A DNA stretch of 62,953 bases, from assembly GCA_963813355.1 (NCBI GenBank), contig CAWEYS010000011.1:1-62953 (forward strand), read 5' to 3'. The position numbers and the translations under genes are program-made. Each line of letters begins with the position of its first letter. Position 1 is the stretch's first letter. Shown here piece by piece: positions 7,498 to 15,799 of this stretch. The notes under the pieces were generated by a model. It did no database searches. It saw only the letters and a list, made by a program, of their open reading frames with translations, and had not been told where the DNA came from. Origin of the DNA: DATAGF01 sp963813355 (GTDB taxonomy: Bacteria > Actinomycetota > Thermoleophilia > Miltoncostaeales > Miltoncostaeaceae).

Positions 7498-8913
7498 GTG
7501 GCGTGGCGCGACTTCCTGAGGACGCCGTGGGCCGGGGTCGCCGCCGGGCTCGCCGGGGTCGCGCTCGTGACGCTCGGAGTCGAGCTCGCGAGCGATCACA
7601 TCGACGTGCTCTCGATGGCCGTCGTCTACCAGCTCCTGGTGCTCGTCGTCAGCGCCGCATGGGGCCTGCGCGCGGGGCTCTCGACGAGCCTCGCCGCGGT
7701 GCTGTTCGTCAACTGGTTCTTCGTGGAGCCCACCGGCACCCTCACGATCGGGGACAACCGCGGCTGGATCTCGCTGGCGGTCTTCGCGGTGACCGCGGTC
7801 ATCACGAGCCGGCTGACCGCCGACGCGCGCGGCCGGCGGCGCGAGAGCGAGACCCGCCGGCGCGAGGCCGAGCTGCTGTCCGGGCTGGCACAGACGGTCC
7901 TGGAGCAGATCGTGCCCGGGCCGCCCGGCCCCGCCGTCGCCGAGGCGGCCGCGCGCGCCCTGGGGGTCGAGCGCTGCGCGTTCGTCCTCGACGCGCGGGA
8001 GGCCGCGCCGGGCGACGAGGGCGCCGGGTCGCGCGTTACGCCGTCGCCCCGCGGCTTCACGGTCCCGCTCGTGGCCGGCGGGACCCCGCTCGGGCTCATG
8101 GAGGTCGGCCCGGCGCGGCCGGGGGAGGAGGCGCGCTGGGCCCGACCGGGCCTCGTGGCGGCGGTCGGCGGCCTGGCCGCCGTCGCGGTGGAGCGCGGGC
8201 GCCTGTTCGAGACCGCCCTCGAGGCCGAGGGCCTGCGCCGCAGCGACGAGCTGAAGACGGCCCTCCTCCGCGGGGTGTCCCACGAGTTCCGCACGCCGCT
8301 GACGGCGATCCGCACCGCCGCCCACGCGGTCGCGGAGGACCCGTCGGCGCCGGGCGCCGGGGAGCTGCTGTCGGCGATGACGCTGGAGACCGAGCGCCTC
8401 GAGCGCCTGGTCGGCAACCTGCTCGACCTGTCGCGGCTCGAGGCCGGCGGCCTGACCGCGCGGATCGACTGGTGCGCCCCCGCGGAGATGGCCGCGGGAG
8501 CCGTCGAGGCCGCGGACCCGCTGCTCGACGGGCGCGCCGTGGAGATCGACGTGCCGGACGACCTCCCGCTGGTGCGCGCCGACGCCGTGCTGTGCGAGCG
8601 CATCCTCGTCAACCTGCTGCAGAACGCCGCCCGCCACGGGGCCCCGCCGATCCGGCTCGAGGGCCGGGTCGCCGACGATGTGCTGGAGCTGGCGGTCTCC
8701 GACGCCGGCCCCGGCGTCGACGTCGCGATCGCCGGGCGCGCGTTCGAGCCCTTCGTCGCCGGCCCGCGCACGGGCGGCACCGGCATCGGGCTGGCGCTCG
8801 GCCGCGGCCTCGCCCGGGCGCAGGGCGCCGAGCTGCGCCTCGAGCAGATCGGCGCACGCACGCGCGTCGTGCTCGACCTGCCGCTCGCGCCGGTCTCCCA
8901 GGCGACGGCATGA
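7498..8913 (+). CDS. kdpD: KdpD-type sensor histidine kinase, C-terminal half only (DUF4118 + kinase core)
   Basis: 471 residues from GTG 7498. Four hydrophobic segments within residues 1-105 form the DUF4118 membrane unit typical of KdpD (VNWFFVEPTGTLTIGDNRGW is its hallmark loop). A GAF-like region follows (about 125-240), then HisKA with H-box SHEFRTPLTAI, phospho-His about residue 262, and HATPase with N-box LLQNAARHG and G-boxes DAGPGVD and GGTGIGLALG. The N-terminal KdpD and USP domains of the normal 890-residue protein are absent; they are encoded separately at 16068. The stop overlaps the KdpE start (ATGA), so both are made from one mRNA. Confidence 0.88.
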   Translation: MAWRDFLRTPWAGVAAGLAGVALVTLGVELASDHIDVLSMAVVYQLLVLVVSAAWGLRAGLSTSLAAVLFVNWFFVEPTGTLTIGDNRGWISLAVFAVTAVITSRLTADARGRRRESETRRREAELLSGLAQTVLEQIVPGPPGPAVAEAAARALGVERCAFVLDAREAAPGDEGAGSRVTPSPRGFTVPLVAGGTPLGLMEVGPARPGEEARWARPGLVAAVGGLAAVAVERGRLFETALEAEGLRRSDELKTALLRGVSHEFRTPLTAIRTAAHAVAEDPSAPGAGELLSAMTLETERLERLVGNLLDLSRLEAGGLTARIDWCAPAEMAAGAVEAADPLLDGRAVEIDVPDDLPLVRADAVLCERILVNLLQNAARHGAPPIRLEGRVADDVLELAVSDAGPGVDVAIAGRAFEPFVAGPRTGGTGIGLALGRGLARAQGAELRLEQIGARTRVVLDLPLAPVSQATA

Positions 8914-9593
8914 GCGCCGAGCGCGTGCTGGTCGTCGACGACGAGCCGCAGGTGCTGCGCGGCATCACGGCCGCGCTGCGGGCGGCGGGCTACGAGGTCA
9001 CCGGGGCGGAGACGGCGGCGGGGGCGCTGGAGGCCGCCGCGCTGCGCCCGCCGGACGCCGTCGTCCTCGACCTGCGCCTGCCGGACGGGAGCGGCGTCGA
9101 GGTCTGCCGCCGCCTCCGCGAGTGGAGCCAGGCGCCGGTGGTGGTGGTCTCGGCGGTCGACGAGGAGGACGAGAAGATCGCCGCTCTCGACGCGGGCGCC
9201 GACGACTACGTCACCAAGCCCTACGCCGTGGGCGAGCTGCTCGCGCGGCTGCGCGCCGCGCTGAGGCGAGCGGCGGCCCCCGCCGGGGAGCCGCCGGCGG
9301 TGCGCTTCGGCGACGTCGAGGTCGACCTGGCGCGGCGCGAGGTGGTTCGCGGGGGCGAGCCGGTGCACCTCACCCCCCACGAGTACCGGCTGCTGGCCGA
9401 GCTGGCACGCCACCCCGGGCGGGTGCTGACGCACCGCTCCCTCCTCGGCGCGGTGTGGGGGCCGGAGTACGGGACCGAGACCCACTACCTGCGGGTCTAC
9501 ATGGCCAACCTGCGCCGCAAGCTGGAGCAGGACCCCGCGCGCCCGCGCCACCTGGTCACCGAGACCGGCGTCGGCTACCGCCTGCGTCCCTAG
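8910..9593 (+). CDS. kdpE: KdpE-like OmpR-family response regulator
   Basis: 227 residues. Receiver domain residues 1-118 with acidic pair D10-D11, phospho-acceptor D54 in VVLDLRLPDG and Lys in DDYVTKPYA. The C-terminal winged helix includes LTPHEYRLLAELARHPGRV and VYMANLRRKLEQDP, and ends in TETGVGYRLRP as in KdpE. It overlaps the kinase by 4 bases. OmpR-family dimers bind direct repeats spaced 11 bp, exactly the spacing of the TTGA boxes upstream of kdpF (10690) and of the second promoter copy (15669), so those are its likely sites. Confidence 0.9.
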   Translation: MSAERVLVVDDEPQVLRGITAALRAAGYEVTGAETAAGALEAAALRPPDAVVLDLRLPDGSGVEVCRRLREWSQAPVVVVSAVDEEDEKIAALDAGADDYVTKPYAVGELLARLRAALRRAAAPAGEPPAVRFGDVEVDLARREVVRGGEPVHLTPHEYRLLAELARHPGRVLTHRSLLGAVWGPEYGTETHYLRVYMANLRRKLEQDPARPRHLVTETGVGYRLRP

Positions 9594-9629
9594 ACGCGGC
9601 GCCAGCCGGCTTACGAACCTCGTCCCAAT

Positions 9630-9647
9630 CGCTCACAAAGCGCTCAC
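9630..9647 (+). promoter_or_regulatory. 11-bp direct repeat CGCTCAC-N4-CGCTCAC
   Basis: Two identical heptamers at 9630-9636 and 9641-9647 are spaced 11 bp start to start, the geometry of OmpR/PhoB-family sites, and precede the secreted metallopeptidase gene by about 35 bases. The sequence differs from the TTGA boxes of the kdp promoters, so a different regulator (PhoP-like) is possible. Confidence 0.4.
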
Positions 9648-9681
9648 TCCCTCGACGGCCAGGCGCGCAAGGGTGACCCCC

Positions 9682-10677
9682 ATGGCGAGACGACGCGCGC
9701 TCGCGATCGGCGCGGCGACGATGGTCCTGGCCGCCGCGGCGCCCGCTGCGGCGGTCCCGGAGGTCACCCACGACTCGGCGGGCCGGCCGATCCACTTCGA
9801 CGTCCAGGCCCAGGGGGCGGACGTCGCCGGCTACACGGCCATCCTCGACGGCCTCCTGCACGGGCAGGAGATCAGCGCCGTCACCGTGACGATCGTGCCC
9901 CAGTCCTCGATCGCCACCCAGTGCGGGGCGGGGGCGGCCGCCTGCTACCGCTGGAGCTCGCGCGGCGACGCCGTCATGTTCGTGCCGAACCTGGCGCCCG
10001 CGCAGGTCCGCGGCTCGCTGACCCACGAGTACGGCCATCACGTCGATGCGACCCGTCCCCACCTCGCCGGGGCCGGCGGGCTGGACGGCACCGCCGGCTG
10101 GTGGCGGGCGCGCGGCATGGCGACGCTGCTCGCGCAGGCCCAGGTGGCCTGGGACTACTCGCGGGGCTGGGACCGCTCGATCGCCGAGGTCTTCGCGGAG
10201 GACTACAAGCTCACCAACCTGCCGGGCGAGACCTCGCGGATCGGCTGGCTGGGCCCCCCGTCGCCGGCCGTCTCCGACGCCATCCGGGCGGACCTGGCGG
10301 GCCCCACCGTCGCGCCGGCGCCGCCCGCCCAGCCCCCGGTGCCCCCGCCGTCCGCCGGCACGCGCGCCCGGCCGTCGCCGGGGGTGGGGGTGGCGAGGGC
10401 GAGCGGGCGGCTGCGGGCCGGCCGGCGTGCATGGATCCGCTTCGGCGTGCCCTCGGCGCGCCGGGTCGCGGTCACGGTGAGCGGGGTCACGGCCGGCCGG
10501 GTGCGCGCGGTGCTGCGCTGCAACGGGAGGACGCTCGCCGGAGGCGCCGCCCGCCGCGGCGCGCCGGCCACCGTCCGGGTGGCCCGCGTGCCCGGCGGCG
10601 CGTGCCGCGTGGGGCTCCGGGCGATCGGCGCGCCGAGCCGGTACCGCGTGCTGGCGGTGACGACGCCCCTCGCCTGA
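9682..10677 (+). CDS. Secreted zincin-like metallopeptidase
   Basis: 331 residues from ATG 9682 (a GTG at 9673 is in frame and equally possible). A signal peptide spans about residues 1-27 (Arg-rich start, Ala-rich core, ending AAAVP). The zinc-binding motif HEYGHH begins near residue 115, and a Glu-containing helix, AEVFAEDYKLTN near 168, supplies a plausible third ligand. A Pro-rich linker near 215-235 leads to a small beta domain with two cysteines. It lies between kdpE and kdpF, so it is either in or beside the Kdp regulon, although peptidases are not usual Kdp partners. Function beyond zinc-dependent proteolysis is unknown. Confidence 0.72.
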   Translation: MARRRALAIGAATMVLAAAAPAAAVPEVTHDSAGRPIHFDVQAQGADVAGYTAILDGLLHGQEISAVTVTIVPQSSIATQCGAGAAACYRWSSRGDAVMFVPNLAPAQVRGSLTHEYGHHVDATRPHLAGAGGLDGTAGWWRARGMATLLAQAQVAWDYSRGWDRSIAEVFAEDYKLTNLPGETSRIGWLGPPSPAVSDAIRADLAGPTVAPAPPAQPPVPPPSAGTRARPSPGVGVARASGRLRAGRRAWIRFGVPSARRVAVTVSGVTAGRVRAVLRCNGRTLAGGAARRGAPATVRVARVPGGACRVGLRAIGAPSRYRVLAVTTPLA

Positions 10678-10679
10678 CG

Positions 10680-10799
10680 TCCGGCCGCCTTGACGCGATC
10701 TTGAGGCCGCGGCGCGGCCTCTTGAGACGCCCTTGAGATGACCCGGCGTAGCGTCGCTCCCCGTGGGTGACCTCGCCGCCATCGCCATCGCGCTCGCCG
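10680..10799 (+). repeat. Promoter-region duplication, copy 1
   Basis: This roughly 120-bp stretch is near-identical to 15660-15779: four TTGA boxes, a -10 box, the GTG start and the first 12 codons are all shared. The copies flank kdpF-A-C-B in direct orientation and diverge abruptly after the codons for AIALA. Confidence 0.85.
10690..10754 (+). promoter_or_regulatory. Putative KdpE-responsive promoter: four TTGA boxes and -10 TAGCGT
   Basis: TTGA starts at 10690, 10701, 10722 and 10733, that is two pairs with 11-bp repeat spacing separated by about two helical turns. The -10 TAGCGT at 10749-10754 ends 8 nt before the GTG at 10763. Geometry matches an OmpR-family activator; KdpE is encoded 1 kb upstream. 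Confidence 0.65.
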
Positions 10800-10849
10800 C
10801 GTTCGCGCTGATCGCCGCCTCGATCTGGCTGATCGGGAAGGTCGACTGA
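10763..10849 (+). CDS. 28-residue membrane miniprotein, leaderless
   Basis: GTG 10763 to TGA 10849 encodes one hydrophobic helix (IAIALAAFALIAASIWLIG) ending GKVD. The stop overlaps the next ATG (TGATG), indicating coupling to the KdpF-like frame. The first 12 codons are conserved, with mostly identical bases, in the second promoter copy, where the peptide is cut short. It may be a kdpF paralogue or a small regulator of the Kdp complex; no known family is assigned. Confidence 0.6.
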   Translation: MGDLAAIAIALAAFALIAASIWLIGKVD

Positions 10850-10935
10850 TGGGCGCCGGCGACGTGGCCGGGATCGTCGTCGCGGCGGTCCTGTTCTTCT
10901 ACCTCTGCTACGCCCTCTTCCGGCCGGCGCTTCAG
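10849..10935 (+). CDS. kdpF: KdpF-like small membrane subunit, 3' end uncertain
   Basis: From ATG 10849 the frame encodes AGIVVAAVLFFYLCYALFRP, which matches KdpF in length, single transmembrane helix and the closing YALxRP. In normal KdpF a few residues and a stop follow; here the frame runs on without a stop, as if a base were lost after RP. The end given marks where KdpF should finish. KdpF stabilises the KdpABC complex. Its position directly before kdpA supports the call. Confidence 0.55.
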
Positions 10936-11084
10936 TGGGCCGCCCGGCGCTCGGCGCGCGCATCTCATCGCGGATCCGGTGTCCTCGGTCACACGCAGAG
11001 GCACTGCTCTGCGAGCTCCGCGTCCTTGGCCCGCGGGAGCGCGCCAGAACGCCAACGCTACCGGGCGGCCCACGGACGGCGTCG
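10936..11084 (+). other. Unexplained spacer between kdpF and the kdpA core, with a hairpin
   Basis: About 150 bases separate the KdpF-like helix from the first conserved KdpA residues. The kdpA frame is open here but encodes a hydrophilic stretch foreign to KdpA. A perfect 7-bp hairpin, CGCAGAG/CTCTGCG with a 6-nt loop, lies at 10994-11013. It looks less GC-rich than its flanks. I could not match it to the ydaO c-di-AMP riboswitch or any known leader. Confidence 0.35.
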
Positions 11085-12820
11085 CCCAGATCGTCTTCTA
11101 CCTGGTGGTGCTCGCGGTCCTGACGCCGCCGCTCGGCGCGTACATCGCCCGCGTCTACGAGGGGCGGCGCATCCCCGTGATGTCCGCGGTGCTCGGGCCC
11201 GTGGAGCGGGTCACGTACCGCTCCCTGCGCATCGACGCCGACAAGCAGCAGGGCTGGAAGGCCTACGCGTCGGCCGTGATCGCCTTCAGCGTGGCCAGCT
11301 TCGCGCTCCTCTACGCGATCCTGCGGCTGCAGGGCCACCTGCCGCTCAACCCGAGCGACTACCCGGGCATGACCTGGTTCACCGCCTTCAACACGGCGGC
11401 GAGCTTCGTCACCAACACCAACTGGCAGTTCTACGGCGGCGAGTCAACCCTCTCGTACCTGAGCCAGATGGCCGGGCTGACGGTGCAGAACTTCGTCTCG
11501 GCGGCCGTCGGGATGGCCGTGCTGGCGGCCGTCATCCGGGGCTTCGCCCGCCGCGGCACCTCCCAGCTCGGCAACTTCTGGGCCGACCTCGTGCGGGTGA
11601 CGCTCTACCTGCTGGTGCCGCTGGCCATCGTGGTCGGCCTCTTCCTCGGCTCGCAGGGCGTCCTGCAGACCTTCTCCGACCCGGTCTCGTACCAGACGCT
11701 CGAGGCCCGCACCCTCGGCGCCACCGACGACGCAGGGGCCCCCGTCACCCAGAGCATCTACCGCGGCCCCGCGGCCTCGCAGATCGCGATCAAGCAGATC
11801 GGCACCAACGGCGGCGGCTACTGGAACGCCAACTCGGCGGTGCCGTTCGAGAACCCCACGCCGCTGACCAACTTCGTCGAGATGCTCCTGATCCTGCTCA
11901 TCCCGGCTGCCCTCACCTACACGTTCGGGCTCATGGTGGGCTCGCGCGCCCAGGGCTGGTCGCTGTTCGCCGCCATGATGGTGGTCCTCGTCGTCGCGAT
12001 ATTCGTCGCGGTGCCGTTCGAGCAGCGCGGCGGGGAGGTGCTGCAGCAGACCGGGGTCGAGCTCAGCGCGTCCGCCGACTCCACCGGCGGCAACCTCAGC
12101 GACAAGGAGCAGCGCTTCGGGATCACCAACTCGGCGCTCTGGGGGAGCGTGACGACCGCGGCGTCGAACGGGTCGGTGAACAGCGGCCACGACGCCTGGA
12201 CCGGCGGGGCGGCCGTCGTCCCGCTCACCCTGATGGGCATGGGGGAGGTGATCTTCGGCGGCGTCGGATCCGGCCTCTACGGGATGCTGCTGTTCGTCGT
12301 CGTCGCGGTGTTCGTGGCGGGGCTGATGGTGGGGCGCACGCCCGAGTACCTGGGCAAGAAGATCGGCGGCCGCGAGATCAAGCTGACGATGATCGGCGTC
12401 CTGGTCATGCCCGTGGGCCTCCTGATCATGCTCGCCGCCGCCGTGACCACCGACGCCGGCACGGCCTCGATCTTCAACGCCGGCCCCCAGGGCTTCGGCG
12501 AGGCCTACTACGCGTACACGTCGCAGTTCAACAACAACGGGAGCGCCTTCGCCGGCTACGGCGTCACGGAGCTGTCGGCGACCCTCGGGGGCGTGGCCAT
12601 GCTGATCGGGCGGTTCGTGCCGATCCTCGCGGTGCTGGCGCTTGCGGGGGCCCTCTCGACCAAGCCGGTGGCGCCGTTCAGCGCCGGCACCCTGCGCACC
12701 ACCACCCCGACCTTCGTCGCGACCCTGATCTTCGTGATCATCCTGGTCGCCGCCCTCACGTTCCTGCCCGCCCTCGCGCTCGGCCCGATCGCGGTCGAGC
12801 TCTCCGGGAGCCCCTTCTGA
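10979..12820 (+). CDS. kdpA: Potassium-transporting ATPase subunit A (channel-like subunit)
   Basis: The frame from GTG 10979 gives 613 residues; homology begins only at QIVFYLVVLAVLTPPLG near 11085, so the first 35 residues may not be translated. KdpA belongs to the SKT superfamily with four selectivity-filter repeats; TNTNWQFYGGES and KQIGTNGGGYWNANS are two of them, and QFNNNGSAFAGY a third. About ten transmembrane segments are evident. It conducts K+ into the pump. Its TGA overlaps the ATG of kdpC (TGATG). Confidence 0.93.
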   Translation: MSSVTRRGTALRAPRPWPAGARQNANATGRPTDGVAQIVFYLVVLAVLTPPLGAYIARVYEGRRIPVMSAVLGPVERVTYRSLRIDADKQQGWKAYASAVIAFSVASFALLYAILRLQGHLPLNPSDYPGMTWFTAFNTAASFVTNTNWQFYGGESTLSYLSQMAGLTVQNFVSAAVGMAVLAAVIRGFARRGTSQLGNFWADLVRVTLYLLVPLAIVVGLFLGSQGVLQTFSDPVSYQTLEARTLGATDDAGAPVTQSIYRGPAASQIAIKQIGTNGGGYWNANSAVPFENPTPLTNFVEMLLILLIPAALTYTFGLMVGSRAQGWSLFAAMMVVLVVAIFVAVPFEQRGGEVLQQTGVELSASADSTGGNLSDKEQRFGITNSALWGSVTTAASNGSVNSGHDAWTGGAAVVPLTLMGMGEVIFGGVGSGLYGMLLFVVVAVFVAGLMVGRTPEYLGKKIGGREIKLTMIGVLVMPVGLLIMLAAAVTTDAGTASIFNAGPQGFGEAYYAYTSQFNNNGSAFAGYGVTELSATLGGVAMLIGRFVPILAVLALAGALSTKPVAPFSAGTLRTTTPTFVATLIFVIILVAALTFLPALALGPIAVELSGSPF

Positions 12821-13434
12821 TGGCCGGCCGCGCCCTCCGCCTGCTGGGCGTCGCGGCCGGGATGGTCGTGATCTTCACGGTCCTGCTCGGGATCATCTAC
12901 CCGCTGGCGATGACCGGCGCCGCCCAGGCGCTGTTCCCCGACAAGGCCGACGGCAGCCTGGTGAAGCTCGACGGCGAGGTCGTGGGCTCCGAGCTCGCCG
13001 GCCAGGTCTTCACCTCGCCGGCCTACTTCCACACGCGCCCGTCGGCGACGACCCCGCCGGACAACCCCTCCGCGACCACGTTCGCCAACCTCGGCCCCAA
13101 CACGATCGCGCTCGAGGAGGCGGTCGACGGCTACATCTCCGACGCCCTGAAGCTCGAGCGGCCCTACAACCCCGGGCTGCGGGCGCGGGACCTGCCGGTG
13201 GACATGATCACGACGTCCGCGTCCGGCATCGACCCCCACATCTCGGTCGCCAACGCCCGGCTCCAGGCCGCGCGCGTCGCGGCGGTCCGCGACGTGCCCG
13301 CCGGGCGGGTGCTCGACCTGATCGACGACAACACCGAGGGCCGCTCGATCGGCTTCCTCGGCGAGGCCGGCGTCAACGTCCTCCTGCTGAACCTCGACCT
13401 GGACCAGCTGGCCGGTCCGCCCCCTCGCACATGA
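12820..13434 (+). CDS. kdpC: Potassium-transporting ATPase subunit C
   Basis: 204 residues. One N-terminal transmembrane helix (VVIFTVLLGIIYPLAMTG) is followed by the soluble domain with the KdpC signatures SPAYFHTRPSA, DMITTSASGIDPHIS and ANARLQAARVA; GVNVLLLNLDLD ends it. KdpC is a chaperone-like subunit required for complex assembly. Notably it lies between kdpA and kdpB, overlapping both by a few bases (TGATG before, ATGA after); the classic order is A-B-C. Both junctions predict translational coupling. Confidence 0.95.
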   Translation: MAGRALRLLGVAAGMVVIFTVLLGIIYPLAMTGAAQALFPDKADGSLVKLDGEVVGSELAGQVFTSPAYFHTRPSATTPPDNPSATTFANLGPNTIALEEAVDGYISDALKLERPYNPGLRARDLPVDMITTSASGIDPHISVANARLQAARVAAVRDVPAGRVLDLIDDNTEGRSIGFLGEAGVNVLLLNLDLDQLAGPPPRT

Positions 13435-15508
13435 CCGACACCGCCATCTCGGGCCCCCGCCGGAAGCTGTTCACGAAGGAGATCGTCGTCCCGGCGATCT
13501 GGGCCTCCATCCGCAAGCTCGACCCACGGGTGCAGGTCCGCAACCCGGTGATGTTCGTGGTCGAGGTGGGCAGCGCGATCACGACCGGCATCTTCCTCGC
13601 CGACCTGTTCCGCGGGCGCACCGACGACCTGTGGTTCACCGGGGTCGTGGCGCTCTGGCTCTGGCTGACCGTCGTGTTCGCGAACTTCGCCGAGGCCGTC
13701 GCCGAGGGCCGCGGCAAGGCGCAGGCCGACGCGCTGCGCGCCACGCGCAGCGAGATGACCGCGCGCCGTCTGCGCGACGACGGGGCGGAGGAGCGGGTGC
13801 CCGCGGCGCACCTGCGCCCAGGGGACATGGTGGTGTGCGAGGCCGGCGACCTCATCCCGGGCGACGGCGACGTCATCGAGGGCGTGGCGTCGGTCGACGA
13901 GTCGGCGATCACCGGCGAGTCGGCCCCCGTCATCCGCGAGTCGGGCGGCGACCGCAGCGCGGTCACCGGGGGCACGAGGGTCCTCTCGGACCGCATCGTC
14001 GTGCGCATCACCCAGGAGCCCGGTCAGAGCTTCCTCGACCGCATGATCGCGCTCGTGGAGGGCACCACGCGGCGCAAGACGCCGAACGAGATCGCGCTCA
14101 ACATCCTCATCGCGGGCCTCACGATCGTGTTCCTGGTCGTGACCGTGACGCTCCGCCCGATGGCGAGCTACGCCGACAGCGACGTCTCGGTGACCGTGCT
14201 GATCGCCCTGCTCGTCTCGCTGATCCCCACGACGATCGGGGCCCTGCTGTCGGCGATCGGCATCGCCGGCATGGACCGCCTGGTGCAGCGCAACGTGCTC
14301 GCGCTGAGCGGGCGCGCGGTCGAGGCGGCCGGCGACGTGGACACCCTGCTCCTCGACAAGACCGGCACGATCACGCTCGGCAACCGCCAGGCGGCCGAGT
14401 TCCTCCCCGTGGACGGGGTCGGCGAGCGCGAGCTGGCGGAGGCGGCGCAGCTCTCCTCGCTCGCCGACGAGACGCCCGAGGGGCGCTCGATCGTGGTCCT
14501 CGCCAAGGAGCGCTTCGAGCTGCGCGAGCGGGACGAGGTGTCGCGTGGCCTGGAGTTCATCCCCTTCAGCGCCGAGACGCGGATGAGCGGCGTCCAGACC
14601 AACGGCACGTCCATCCGCAAGGGGGCGGCCGACGCGGTGGAGGCCTGGGTCACCGGGTCGGGGCGGCTCGGCTCCGGAGGGCCTGGAGGCCATCGTCGAG
14701 AGGGTCGCGCGCTCGGGCGGCACCCCGCTGGTGGTCGCCCGCGACGCGCAGATGCTCGGCGTCATCCACCTGAAGGACGTCGTCAAGGTGGGCATGACCC
14801 AGCGCTTCACCGAGCTGCGCCGGATGGGCATCCGCACGGTGATGATCACGGGCGACAACCGCCTCACCGCGGCGGCGATCGCCTCCGAGGCGGGCGTCGA
14901 CGACTTCCTGGCGCAGGCGACGCCCGAGGACAAGATGACCCTGATCCGCGAGGAGCAGGGCAAGGGCCACCTGGTGGCGATGACCGGCGACGGCACGAAC
15001 GACGCGCCGGCGCTGGCCCAGGCCGACGTCGGCGTGGCGATGAACACCGGCACCTCCGCCGCCAAGGAGGCCGGGAACATGGTCGACCTCGACTCCGACC
15101 CGACCAAGCTGATCGAGATCGTGGAGGTCGGCAAGCAGCTCCTGATCACCCGCGGCGCCCTGACGACGTTCTCGATCGCGAACGACGTCGCCAAGTACTT
15201 CGCCATCCTGCCCGCGATCTTCGCGGCCTCCTACGCCGCCGAGCAGGGCGGGGTGGGCCCGCTCGACGCGCTCAACGTGATGGACCTCGGGAGCCCGCAG
15301 AGCGCGATCATCTCGGCGATCGTCTTCAACGCCCTGATCATCCCGGCGCTGGTGCCGCTCGCGCTGCGCGGCGTGCAAGTACCGGGCGATCGGCGCGACG
15401 CGCCTGCTGCGCCGCAACCTCCTGATCTACGGCGTCGGCGGCGTGATCGCGCCCTTCATCGGCATCAAGCTGCTCGACCTGCTGATCCACAACGTCTTCG
15501 GGGCGTAG
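13431..15508 (+). CDS. kdpB: Potassium-transporting ATPase subunit B (P-type ATPase), two frameshifts
   Basis: Reconstructed as about 691 residues, the family length. Intact hallmarks: actuator TGES (in ITGESAPV), phosphorylation site DKTGTIT, hinge MTGDGTNDAPALAQAD, and membrane segments including LLVSLIPTTIGALLSAIG. Two one-base insertions break the frame: an extra G near 14670 (after GSGRL) and an extra A near 15376 (after LALRGV). Both restored frames align seamlessly with KdpB, ending NLLIYGVGGVIAPFIG and a TAG at 15506. Breaks in short homopolymers with full conservation on either side suggest sequence error rather than a pseudogene. ATP-driven K+ import subunit of KdpFABC. Confidence 0.9.
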
Positions 15509-15519
15509 GGCGGCCGGGC

Positions 15520-15672
15520 ATGAGCCGGGCGAGGCGCCTGCTGGTGGCCTACGACGGCTCACCGGAGGCTCGAAGGACGCTCGTGGTCAGGAGCTCGCGG
15601 AAACCCTCGACCTGGGCGACGATCATCGGTGGCGATCATCAGACGGCGCCGGAGCGAAGGCGGACGTCTTGA
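15520..15672 (+). pseudogene. Universal stress protein remnant (N-terminal 18 residues)
   Basis: ATG 15520 starts a UspA-like opening (RRLLVAYDGSPEARRTL) 11 bases after kdpB, but after that point the sequence loses all USP character and stops inside the second promoter copy. It looks as if the body of a usp gene was replaced when the 120-bp promoter region was duplicated here. Confidence 0.5.
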
Positions 15673-15779
15673 CGGGATCTTGAGGCCGGCGCCGGGCCTC
15701 TTTGAGGCCCCGTTGAGGGGACGCGGGGTAATGTCGCTCTTCGTGGGCGACCTCGCCGCCATCGCCATCGCGCTCGCCG
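15660..15779 (+). repeat. Promoter-region duplication, copy 2
   Basis: Counterpart of 10680-10799. Box order, box spacing, -10 distance, GTG start and the first 12 codons correspond. Differences are scattered single bases plus one extra base between the second and third boxes. Confidence 0.85.
15669..15734 (+). promoter_or_regulatory. Second putative KdpE promoter: four TTGA boxes and -10 TAATGT
   Basis: TTGA starts at 15669, 15680, 15702 and 15713 (spacings 11, 22, 11). TAATGT at 15729-15734 ends 8 nt before GTG 15743. It would drive the two small frames and the KdpD sensor-domain gene. Confidence 0.65.
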
Positions 15780-15796
15780 GCATCTCCGGAGGCTGA
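15743..15796 (+). CDS. 17-residue leaderless peptide, truncated copy of the 10763 miniprotein
   Basis: GTG 15743 to TGA 15794-15796. The first 12 residues equal those of the 28-residue protein at 10763, then it ends GISGG. It may act as a short leader whose translation carries ribosomes to the GGAGG site in its last codons, which precedes the ATG at 15800 by 7-8 nt. Confidence 0.4.
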   Translation: MGDLAAIAIALAGISGG

Positions 15797-15799
15797 CGC

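Noticed and set aside
10936..11084. c-di-AMP (ydaO) riboswitch before kdpA
   Set aside because: I looked for its conserved core elements (GGGGAACC, GGGGUGAAUC) and did not find them.
10849..13434. Single 861-codon frame joining KdpF and KdpC
   Set aside because: The middle is an out-of-frame shadow of kdpA; only the first ~29 and last 204 codons are real.
13431..15508. Programmed ribosomal frameshifting in kdpB
   Set aside because: No slippery heptamer or downstream pseudoknot is visible, two shifts would be needed, and similar breaks occur in many unrelated genes nearby.
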